Shown piece after piece: positions 57,088 to 64,000 of a stretch of 64,000 bases of DNA (its first letter is position 1; every line of letters begins with the position of its first letter). The stretch comes from Palsa-739 sp035532535. GTDB taxonomy: Bacteria; Actinomycetota; Thermoleophilia; Gaiellales; Gaiellaceae. The translations under genes were made by a program, and so were the position numbers. The notes below the pieces were generated by a model. It was not told the DNA's origin. It ran no database searches and saw nothing but the letters and a program-made list of their open reading frames with translations. The stretch covers positions 17,503 through 81,502 of the forward strand of contig DATKQT010000034.1 of the NCBI GenBank assembly GCA_035532535.1, written 5' to 3'.

Positions 57088-58226
57088 GGACGTTGCGTGC
57101 GTGGCCCCCGCTCTCGGGGGCCACGCGCCACTCCTGCGTACGCGACAACGAGCAGGAGCGCCGCGGCGAGCGGGACGAGCCCGATCGTCCGGAACCCGAA
57201 CGCCTGTGCGAGGCCGCCGCCGCCGAGCGGGCCGACGAGATATCCGACAAGCGCGAGCTGCGACCAGATCACCATGGCGGTGACGATGCGTTGCGGCTCG
57301 ACCGTGTCGATCAGCACCCCGAGTGAGCCGGTGTAGGCGGCGCCGACCCCGATTCCGGCGAGCGCAAGTGCGAGCACCCAGATCGTCACGCTCGACGTCG
57401 CTCCGACGAGGGCGAGGCCGACCACAACGGGCACGGTGGACGCGAGCAGGATCGGCACGGGCCGCAGCGAGCCCGACGCTCCGGCGCTCACTGCGACGAC
57501 GAGCGACATCCCGACGTAGAGGCCGCCGATCTCGGTTTGCGAGAGATGCGCCGCGAGGTGCAAGGGAAGGACACCCTCGACAACGCCGAGCGCGAGCATG
57601 GCGAAAACGATTCCGCCCGCGGCGAGCCAGAAGCCGCGCTGGCGGAGTGCAGCGAAGTCTCCCTCGAAGCGATGGCCGGTTCGTGCCGGCGACACGGTCG
57701 CTACCGCGGCGACGCCGAGCAGGGCAAGCACGAGGTAGGCCGCGAACGGCGCGTGGATGCCGCCGATCGCGCCGAGCGCCGGCCCGGCCAGGCCGCCCAC
57801 CGAGTACGCGGCCAGCACGCGGCTCAGCCGCACGTACTCCTGGCCTGGCCACCGTTCGAGCGTCGCGAATGCGATTCCGATCCACAGGCCGCCCGACGCG
57901 AAGCCCATCGCAGCGCGTGCGATCAGATACGCCGCCCACCCGGATGCCACGATGAAGCCGAGGGAGCCGACGGCCATCACGAGGAGCGAGACACCGAGGA
58001 TGCGGAGGGTCGTCGTCCGCCGAATGAACCTGCCCGCGACGGCGAAGCCGAGGATCGACGCCGCCGCGAACGCTGCCGCGAGGATGCCGATCTTTCCGGG
58101 CGCGGCATGGAGCTGTCTCGAGATCTGCGGCAGGACCGGCGCGATCACGCTGTACGACGCCGCGTCGACGGCGGCGAGCGCGAGGAGCACGGCGAAGTCT
58201 CGGCGCTCGGCCACAGCGCCGATCAT
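57084..58226 (-). CDS. MFS transporter
   Basis: 380 residues with about 12 membrane helices (for example LLALAAVDAASYSVIAPVLP, ILAAAFAAASILGFAVAGRF). The MFS loop 2-3 signature is weak (GRFIRRTTTLRIL). Substrate unknown; location between betaine transport and demethylation genes suggests an amine or product such as formate, formaldehyde adduct, sarcosine or an antimicrobial. ATG start; stop overlaps proX convergently. Confidence 0.85.
   Translation of the reverse strand: MIGAVAERRDFAVLLALAAVDAASYSVIAPVLPQISRQLHAAPGKIGILAAAFAAASILGFAVAGRFIRRTTTLRILGVSLLVMAVGSLGFIVASGWAAYLIARAAMGFASGGLWIGIAFATLERWPGQEYVRLSRVLAAYSVGGLAGPALGAIGGIHAPFAAYLVLALLGVAAVATVSPARTGHRFEGDFAALRQRGFWLAAGGIVFAMLALGVVEGVLPLHLAAHLSQTEIGGLYVGMSLVVAVSAGASGSLRPVPILLASTVPVVVGLALVGATSSVTIWVLALALAGIGVGAAYTGSLGVLIDTVEPQRIVTAMVIWSQLALVGYLVGPLGGGGLAQAFGFRTIGLVPLAAALLLVVAYAGVARGPRERGPRTQRP
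57101..57124 (+). terminator. Hairpin after proX
   Basis: Perfect stem GTGGCCCCCG (57101-57110)/CGGGGGCCAC (57115-57124) with CTCT loop, 13 bases after the proX stop. It lies inside the 3' coding end of the convergent MFS gene; no U-run follows, so termination efficiency is uncertain. Confidence 0.55.
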
Positions 58227-58240
58227 CTCCTACCGGCGAG

Positions 58241-58426
58241 TCAGCCGGTCTTGCGGTTCTGCTCGGTGCGCGACGCCTTCACGTGCTCGGCCGCGAGGCC
58301 GACGATCCCGGAGTACCCAGCCAGCCGCGCGATCTCTTCGTCCGGCAGTTGCCGGACGCGGTCGACCGCCGCGGTCATCGCGGCGTTGAAAACCTGCAGG
58401 TATGACTCGCTGAGCGAACGGCGCAT
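58241..58426 (-). CDS. 61-residue hypothetical protein
   Basis: Short helical protein (MRRSLSESYLQVFNAAMTAA, then a Gly-containing turn and basic tail), 14 bases upstream of and co-directional with the MFS gene. No family recognised. Codon use is like its neighbours. Confidence 0.5.
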   Translation of the reverse strand: MRRSLSESYLQVFNAAMTAAVDRVRQLPDEEIARLAGYSGIVGLAAEHVKASRTEQNRKTG

Positions 58427-58527
58427 CCAGACCTCGGCTGGAGGCTATCGAGAAACAAGGTCTGTCGCCGAGACGGCACGCGCCTCTTCGAGACACCATG
58501 GGGACACTCCCCCACACGGGAACGTGA

Positions 58528-58564
58528 GGCTTCCGTGACGGAGCCGTATCGGTACCTGGTACGG
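58528..58564. repeat. Two short hairpins in the gap before copy 2
   Basis: GGCTTCCG/CGGAGCC (58528-58545, one bulge) and CCGTA/TACGG around GGTACC (58544-58564), in the 146-base gap that follows the stop of the next flavoprotein gene. GGTACCTGGTAC resembles the element at 27709-27767. The remainder of the gap shows nothing else. Confidence 0.5.
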
Positions 58565-58572
58565 GTCGTGTC

Positions 58573-60864
58573 TTAGGCCAGCAGGTCCGTTTGGGCCACC
58601 GTGGCCGGCACGCGGTTGCCCATGACGTCGACTTCGACCGCGTCGCCTTCGGCCAGGGCGGGCGGGAGCTTCGCCAAGGCAATGTTGCGGTTGACCGTGA
58701 ACCCGTACGCGGCGCTGCGGACTCGGCCGATCATCTCGCCATCGCGGTGGACGGCCTCGCCGCCGTAGAGCGTCAGGTACTCCTCCCCGCCGACGAGCAG
58801 CGTCCGCAGCATCGTCGGCGGATTGCGGTCGAGCTGCGGCCACTTGTCCTTCGCCACCGCGAAGCCGAGCCCGGAATCGAACGGCGTATCGGACGCGGTC
58901 AGGTCGGTGCCGAAGTAGCGGTAGCCCGTCTCGATGCGCAACGAGTCGAGCGCGACGTAGCCGACCGGCTCCGGATTCAGCGTCTCCATCAGGAAGTCCC
59001 ACACGCGCCCGGCGTCGTCCGGCCGCACGTACAGCTCGTAGCCGTACTCGCCGACGTACGTCATCCGTTGCGCGAGCACGCGCAGGCCGCCGACGTCGAT
59101 CTCCTTCGCCGTCCGAAACGGGAAGTCTTCGAGCACGCCGCGCACTGCCGGGCCCCACAGCCCGATGACCGCGTAGTCGTCGCTCACGTCGGTGACGCGC
59201 GCGCCGTGCAGCTCCAGGAACCCTCGATCCGAGTCGACCGCGCCGGCCCCGGTGATCACGCGGAAGCGATCCTCCGCCAGCCGCGTCACCGTCACGTCGC
59301 CGACGATGCGCCCGCGCTCGTCGAGCAGCTGCGTGTACGCGACCGACCCCACCGGCCGGTCGATGCGCGCGCCGCACACGCGCTCGAGCACGTCGAGCTC
59401 GGACAGCTCGAGCTTCCCGAACGAGGTCATGTCGACGATCCCGGCGCGCTCGCGGATGGCCGCGTGCTCAACCGCAACGCGGTCGAACCAGATCGGCTTC
59501 GCCCATCCGACGAGCCGCTGGTCCTCCCCCGCCCGCCGCGCCTCTTGACCCGGGCGGAACCAGTCCGGCCGCTCCCACCCGTTCTTCGTCCCGAAGACCG
59601 CGCCGAGCGCCTCCGTCCTTTCCACCAGCGGCGACAGGCGCTTCGGCCTGCCCGCTTCGGACACGTCGTATGGGTACCTCAGCCGGTAGTAGTACTTGTA
59701 GACCTCGCGCGCGCTCGCGGCCGCAAAGGACGCGTCGCGATACGGCCCGCCGAAGCGCCAGGGTCGATACGGCTGCACGTCCACCTCGGCCGCGCCGTCG
59801 GTGACGAGCTCCGCGAGCGCCTTGCCGAGCCCGCCCGCGCCGCCGAACCCATTCAGCGACAGGCCGGCCGCCATCCAGAAGCCTTCGACGCCGGGCATCG
59901 GCCCGAGCAGCGGGTTCCCGTCCGGCGTCATCGCGTCGGGATGGCACACGAGCGCGAGCAGCCCCGCGTCGTCGAGGAACGGGAAGCGCCGCACCGCGCC
60001 CGCCATGAGCTGCTCGAATCGCGCGTGGTCGGGCGGCAGCGCCTGCGCGCCGTGCTCCCACGGCACACCGTCCTCCCAGCGCGACACCGGGTTCGGCTCA
60101 TAGCCGCCGAAGAGCACGCCGCCGCTCTCCGCCTTGCCGTACACGAGATTGTCGGTGTCGCGGAAGCACGGCGTGTCGCGCGGCAGCTCGTGCCCCTCGA
60201 CCGCGTGCAGCGCGACGTGCTGGTGATCGACGGGGATGGAGCACACGAACGCGCCGACCATCTCCGCCACGCGCGGCGCCCACATGCCGGCCGCGTTCAC
60301 GACGACTTCGGCCTCGATCGGCCCGTGCTCGGTCTCGACGGCCACGACACGCCCGTCGCGCACGTCGATTCCGGTGACGAGCGTGTGGGTGCGGATCTCG
60401 ACCCCGAGCTCGCGCGCGGCGTTCGCGACCGCGTACGTGGCGATGTGCGGATCGACGTAGCCGTCGCCCGGCATCCAGACGGCGCCGTGCAGCGACGCGG
60501 GCGTGATCTGCGGAAGCAGCGCGCGCGCCTCCTCCGGGCCGACGAGCTCCGCATCGAGCCCGATCGCGTGCGCGCGGCTCACCCCGCGGCGTAGCTCGAG
60601 GAAGCTCTCCGCGCTGGACGCGATGCGCAGGCTTCCGACCGGCTCGAACACGCCCAGCTCCTCGTACAGCTGCACGCTGTAGCGCCGGAACCGCATCATC
60701 GTCGGCGACGGGTTGAACTGCGTCACGAGCCCGGCCGCGTGATGCGTCGACCCGCTCGTCAGCTCGCCCTTCTCGACGAGCACGACGTCGCGCACGCCCG
60801 CCTTCGCGAGGTGGTACGCGCAACTGACGCCGGCGATACCGCCGCCGACGACGACGGTGGTCAC
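58573..60864 (-). CDS. Dimethylglycine/sarcosine dehydrogenase-like flavoprotein (copy 2)
   Basis: 763 residues: VVVGGGIAGVSCAYHLAKAG FAD motif, covalent-FAD His region SGSTHHAAGLVTQFNPSP, VDHQHVALHAVEG, and GcvT-like C-terminus (IVDMTSFGKLELSELDVLER, RMTYVGEYGYELYVRPDD, SLRIETGYRYFGTDLTASD). Closest of the three to the mitochondrial DMGDH/SARDH pattern. GTG overlaps the stop of copy 3 (GTGA). Confidence 0.9.
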   Translation of the reverse strand: MTTVVVGGGIAGVSCAYHLAKAGVRDVVLVEKGELTSGSTHHAAGLVTQFNPSPTMMRFRRYSVQLYEELGVFEPVGSLRIASSAESFLELRRGVSRAHAIGLDAELVGPEEARALLPQITPASLHGAVWMPGDGYVDPHIATYAVANAARELGVEIRTHTLVTGIDVRDGRVVAVETEHGPIEAEVVVNAAGMWAPRVAEMVGAFVCSIPVDHQHVALHAVEGHELPRDTPCFRDTDNLVYGKAESGGVLFGGYEPNPVSRWEDGVPWEHGAQALPPDHARFEQLMAGAVRRFPFLDDAGLLALVCHPDAMTPDGNPLLGPMPGVEGFWMAAGLSLNGFGGAGGLGKALAELVTDGAAEVDVQPYRPWRFGGPYRDASFAAASAREVYKYYYRLRYPYDVSEAGRPKRLSPLVERTEALGAVFGTKNGWERPDWFRPGQEARRAGEDQRLVGWAKPIWFDRVAVEHAAIRERAGIVDMTSFGKLELSELDVLERVCGARIDRPVGSVAYTQLLDERGRIVGDVTVTRLAEDRFRVITGAGAVDSDRGFLELHGARVTDVSDDYAVIGLWGPAVRGVLEDFPFRTAKEIDVGGLRVLAQRMTYVGEYGYELYVRPDDAGRVWDFLMETLNPEPVGYVALDSLRIETGYRYFGTDLTASDTPFDSGLGFAVAKDKWPQLDRNPPTMLRTLLVGGEEYLTLYGGEAVHRDGEMIGRVRSAAYGFTVNRNIALAKLPPALAEGDAVEVDVMGNRVPATVAQTDLLA

Positions 60865-63233
60865 GCGCGGACTCGCTCCCCCTTCGGGTCGTACAACGGC
60901 TCGGTGCGCACTTCGCCGTCGACCCAGTCACCGAAGATGTCGACCGCGACCTGCGTGCCCGGCGCGGAGTGCTCGACGGGGACGTACGCATAGACGATGC
61001 TCGCGCGAACCTCGTAGCCGTAGCCGCCGCTCGTCACGCGCCCGACGATCTCGTCTCCTGCCCGAACCGGCTCGGAGCCGAGAGCGACCGCGCGCGGATC
61101 GTCGAGCACGATGCACACGAGCTTCTGCTTCGGCTCCACGAGAGCGTCGCGCCCGATGAAGTCACCCTTAGCCATCTTCACGGCGAAGCCGAGACCGGCC
61201 TCGAGCGGCGTCGTCTCCGCGGTGAGGTCGCTTCCCCACGCGCGGTAGCCCTTCTCGAGGCGCAGCGACTCGATCGCGCGGTAGCCGCCCGGCGTGACGC
61301 CGTCGACGCAGAGCGTGTCCCACAGCGTCGCGCCGTACTCCGCCGGGCAGTACAGCTCCCATCCGAGCTCGCCGACGTACGTGACGCGCGACGCGATGCA
61401 CGGGACGTCGCCGACCGTGATCTCGCGCGCCGTCATGTACGGATGCGGAAGGTTGAGCACCTCGCGCACCTTCGGGCCCCACAGGCAGAGGCACGCGTAC
61501 GCGGACGTAACGTCGTTCACGTAGACGGAGCCGTCCCGCGGCATGTTGCGCTCGAGCCACGCGCGGTCGTGCGTGCCGAACGCGGTGCCGGTGATCATGA
61601 GGAAGCGATCCTCGGCGCGCCGCAGCACGGAGAGGTCCGCCTCGATCCCGCCGCGCGCGTTCAGCAGTTGCGTGTACACGAGCGTGCCGACCGGCCGGTC
61701 GATCTTGTTCGCGCACAGCCGCTCGAGGAACGCGAGCGCGCCCGGTCCGAGCACTTCGAGCTTCGAGAACGACGACTGGTCGAAGAGCGCGATCCCCTCG
61801 CGCGCTGCGCGTGCCTCCACCGCGATCGCGGGCGACCAGTTCGCGCCCGCCCAGCCGCGCGGGCGCAGCGACTCGTCGCCACCGGCCGCATTCGACTCGT
61901 ACCAGTTGACGCGCTCCCAGCCGCCCTTCTCTCCAAAGGACGCGTCCAGCGCGATATGCCGTTGATATGCCGGTGATAGACGAAGCGGCCGACCCGCCTT
62001 GCGCTCCTCACCCGGGTACTTGATGTCGTAGTACTGCGAGAGCGCCTCGTACGAGCGGGCGAGCGTGTACTCGCGGCTGCGGTATTGGCGCCCGAAGCGC
62101 CGCCAGTCGAGCGGCCACACGTCCCACTCGGGACGGCCGTCGACGATCCACTCGCTCATCGTCTTCCCCACACCGCCCGCTCCGGCGAGGCCGTGCGCGC
62201 AACCGCCGGCAGCGATCCAGAAGCCGGGAACGTCCGTCTCGCCGAGCAGGAAGTCTGCGTCGGGCGTGAACGCCTCCGGCCCGTTGAAGAACATCTTCAC
62301 CTCGGCGTTCTCCATCGCCGGCACGCGGTGGATCGCATTCGCGAACAGCTCCTCCATCCGCTCCCACTCCTGCGGGAGGAGCTTCGCCTCGAAGCCGTCG
62401 GGGATGCCGTCGAGCGCCCAGGGCGCCGGCTTGCGCTCGTACCCGCCCATGACGAGGCCGCCGACCTCGGTGCGGAAGTAGATGAGGTTGTCCGGGTCGC
62501 GCAGCGTCGGCAGCGGATCCAGCGCCGGCTCGAACGGCTCGGTGACGAGGTACTGGTGGCCGAACGGGATGATCGGCACGTCGACGCCGACGAGCGCGGC
62601 GACCTGGCGCGCGTACATGCCGGCGGCGTTGACGACGACCTCGCACTCGATGCGGCCCTTGTCGGTCACGACCGCGCACACGCGACCGTCGCGCGTCTCG
62701 ATGCCGGTGACGCGCGTGCGCACCTCGATCTGCGCGCCGAGGCGCCGCGCGCCGTCGGCGAGCGCAAAGGTGAGTTGCGACGGATCGAGGTAGCCGTCGT
62801 CGGGGATGAACGCGGCGGCGAGCACGCCGTCGGTCGACATCGGCGGGAACAGCGCCTGCCCCTCCTCCGCGGAGACGATCTCCATCGGCAGGCCGAACGT
62901 CTTCGCCCACGACGCCTGGCGGCGGATCTCCTCGAGCCGCGGCTGCGAGGACGCGAGCCGCAGGCCGCCGAGTTGGTGCCAGCCGGGGTCGTTGCCGGTC
63001 AGCTCCTTCAGCTCGGCGTACAGGCCGACCGAGTACTGCATCATCCGCGTCAGCGAGATCGACGAGCGCAGCTGGCCGACGAGCCCCGCCGAGTGCCACG
63101 TCGATCCATGCGTGAGCTGGAACTGCTCGAGGAGGACGGAATCCGTCCAACCCTCCTTCGCCAGGTGGTAGAGACACGAGCAGCCGATGACGCCGCCGCC
63201 GATGACGACGGCGCGGGCGCGTTCAGGGATCAT
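60861..63233 (-). CDS. Dimethylglycine/sarcosine dehydrogenase-like flavoprotein (copy 3)
   Basis: 790 residues: AVVIGGGVIGCSCLYHLAKE, covalent-FAD His region THGSTWHSAGLVGQLRSS, and the GcvT-like half (IALFDQSSFSKLEVLGPGAL, RVTYVGELGWELYCPAEYG, SLRLEKGYRAWGSDLTAETT). With copy 2 it could form a DMG-then-sarcosine pair. AAGG site before ATG 63233; only 11 bases separate it from the divergent kinase start. Confidence 0.9.
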   Translation of the reverse strand: MIPERARAVVIGGGVIGCSCLYHLAKEGWTDSVLLEQFQLTHGSTWHSAGLVGQLRSSISLTRMMQYSVGLYAELKELTGNDPGWHQLGGLRLASSQPRLEEIRRQASWAKTFGLPMEIVSAEEGQALFPPMSTDGVLAAAFIPDDGYLDPSQLTFALADGARRLGAQIEVRTRVTGIETRDGRVCAVVTDKGRIECEVVVNAAGMYARQVAALVGVDVPIIPFGHQYLVTEPFEPALDPLPTLRDPDNLIYFRTEVGGLVMGGYERKPAPWALDGIPDGFEAKLLPQEWERMEELFANAIHRVPAMENAEVKMFFNGPEAFTPDADFLLGETDVPGFWIAAGGCAHGLAGAGGVGKTMSEWIVDGRPEWDVWPLDWRRFGRQYRSREYTLARSYEALSQYYDIKYPGEERKAGRPLRLSPAYQRHIALDASFGEKGGWERVNWYESNAAGGDESLRPRGWAGANWSPAIAVEARAAREGIALFDQSSFSKLEVLGPGALAFLERLCANKIDRPVGTLVYTQLLNARGGIEADLSVLRRAEDRFLMITGTAFGTHDRAWLERNMPRDGSVYVNDVTSAYACLCLWGPKVREVLNLPHPYMTAREITVGDVPCIASRVTYVGELGWELYCPAEYGATLWDTLCVDGVTPGGYRAIESLRLEKGYRAWGSDLTAETTPLEAGLGFAVKMAKGDFIGRDALVEPKQKLVCIVLDDPRAVALGSEPVRAGDEIVGRVTSGGYGYEVRASIVYAYVPVEHSAPGTQVAVDIFGDWVDGEVRTEPLYDPKGERVRA

Positions 63234-63244
63234 GATGCGACCTT

Positions 63245-64000
63245 ATGGCGTTGGACGACGTTCTGCAGGCGGTCCCGGAGCTACGCAATGCGCAGATCGT
63301 CGAGCCGCTGATTGGCGGGCTCACGAACACGAACTACAAGGTGACGAGCGCGTCCGGCTGCTACGTCGTCCGAATCTCGGGGAAGGACACGAGCCTCCTC
63401 GCGATCGACCGCGAGAACGAGTTGCACAACACGGTCGCTGCGGCGGAGACCGGCGTCGGCGCGCCCTTCGTCGCGTCGCTCCCGGAGCACGATGCGCTCG
63501 TCCTCGGCTTCCTCGAGGGCGAGGTCATGGACGCCGAGAAACTCCGCCGCGGAGATCGCCTCTCCGCCGTCGCCAACGCTTGCCGCCGACTGCATGCGGG
63601 CCGCCGTTTCCTGCAGGACTTCGACATGTTCTCGATCCAGCCCCGCTACCTCGAGATCGTCCGCGAGCGCGGCCTCCGCCTCCCCGACCGCTACGAGGAG
63701 TTCGAGCCGCAAGTCCGGGCCATCGAGACCGCGATGCGCGTGCGCCCCGAGCCAAGGGTCCCGTGCAACAACGATCTGCTCGCGGAGAACTTCATCGACG
63801 TCGGCGGCGAGATGCGGCTCATCGACTACGAGTACTCGGGCAACAACGAGCCCTCGTTCGAGCTCGGCAACGTGTGGAGCGAATCGAACCTGTCGCTCGA
63901 CCAGCTCGAGGACCTCGTCGCGCACTATTACGGCGCGCCGCTGCGCAACAAGGTCGCGCGCGCGCGGCTGTGGGGCCTCATGTCGAAGTACGGCTGGACG
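63245..64000 (+). CDS. Choline/ethanolamine kinase-like phosphotransferase, 5' part
   Basis: At least 252 residues, running past the window end. APH/choline-kinase fold: IGGLTNTNYKVTSASGCYVV near the start, then catalytic loop VPCNNDLLAENFIDVGGEMR and the metal-binding DYEYSGNNEPSFELGNVWSE. The Brenner-like motif has NND where HND is typical. It probably phosphorylates choline or a related amino alcohol. ATG without a ribosome-binding site, so possibly leaderless. Confidence 0.88.
   Translation, partial: MALDDVLQAVPELRNAQIVEPLIGGLTNTNYKVTSASGCYVVRISGKDTSLLAIDRENELHNTVAAAETGVGAPFVASLPEHDALVLGFLEGEVMDAEKLRRGDRLSAVANACRRLHAGRRFLQDFDMFSIQPRYLEIVRERGLRLPDRYEEFEPQVRAIETAMRVRPEPRVPCNNDLLAENFIDVGGEMRLIDYEYSGNNEPSFELGNVWSESNLSLDQLEDLVAHYYGAPLRNKVARARLWGLMSKYGWT

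Noticed and set aside
1..64000. tRNA genes, insertion sequences, phage genes, attachment sites and origins
   Set aside because: I looked for T-loop sequences, transposase motifs, integrases and DnaA-box clusters by eye and found none convincing; a tRNA or mobile-element search program would be the decisive check.

Overview
The window is high-GC, densely packed bacterial DNA with no rRNA, tRNA, CRISPR array, transposase or phage gene that I could find. Gene content points to a free-living, largely aerobic actinobacterium: an IF3-L35-L20-TrmH-PheS-PheT block, OmpR-type two-component pair, an EtfD-like ETF oxidoreductase, FGGY-free sugar transport with a LacI regulator, many GTG/TTG starts and 4-base ATGA/GTGA overlaps. 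The lack of classical actinomycete markers makes Thermoleophilia (Gaiella/Solirubrobacter relatives) my best guess, but this is inference and no marker RNA is present to confirm it.

Layout. 1-6713 holds translation genes on the minus strand (pheT partial, pheS, trmH-like, rplT, rpmI, infC, thrS), interrupted by a plus-strand methyltransferase and a small free-standing RNA gene with its own promoter and terminator (2665-2863). 6937-11860 has a lysine/arginine-rich histone-H1-like protein, citrate synthase, a two-component system and a TauE/SafE permease. 11849-20049 has an NhaA-thioredoxin fusion, a small GNAT, and a LacI-controlled oligosaccharide module (alpha-glucosidase, binding protein, two permeases) with a clear pair of palindromic operators. 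20110-27782 is a mixed housekeeping stretch (lipid kinase, ABC1 kinase, CorA-like channel, ROK kinase, DksA-like protein, CPA1 antiporter, NUDIX).

27794-38403 is a ten-gene minus-strand operon led by an IclR regulator: corrinoid protein, MetV-like protein, MetF-like reductase, methyl-THF:corrinoid methyltransferase, corrinoid reactivator, DUF1638 protein, MttB-family (non-pyrrolysine) methyltransferase, betaine-aldehyde-type dehydrogenase, choline-dehydrogenase-like GMC oxidoreductase and a cyclodeaminase/cyclohydrolase. 38486-40674 holds small unrelated genes, 40731-44186 a giant cyclase/AAA/TPR regulator. 44183-51300 is a second minus-strand operon led by a GntR regulator: dimethylglycine-dehydrogenase-like flavoprotein, EtfB, EtfA, an EtfD-like membrane Fe-S oxidoreductase and a deiodinase-like protein whose reading frame crosses a UGA followed by a convincing bacterial SECIS hairpin, i.e. 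a selenoprotein. Divergent from it, 51351-57087 encodes formate-THF ligase followed by a ProV/ProW/ProX glycine-betaine ABC transporter. 57084-63233 has an MFS carrier, a small protein and two more dimethylglycine/sarcosine-dehydrogenase-like flavoproteins, and 63245-64000 begins a choline-kinase-like gene.

Read together, 27.8-64 kb looks like a complete choline/glycine-betaine utilisation island of unusual design. Choline would be taken up or freed and oxidised to betaine; the first methyl would be removed by a corrinoid MttB/corrinoid-protein/methyl-THF system of the kind best known from anaerobes; the remaining two methyls would be oxidised by ETF-linked flavoproteins with GcvT domains; and the one-carbon units would flow through MetF/MetV, cyclohydrolase and Fhs to formate with ATP gain. 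No Rieske-type betaine monooxygenase (GbcAB) or heterotetrameric sarcosine oxidase is present in the window. Substrates are inferred from family membership and context, not shown directly.
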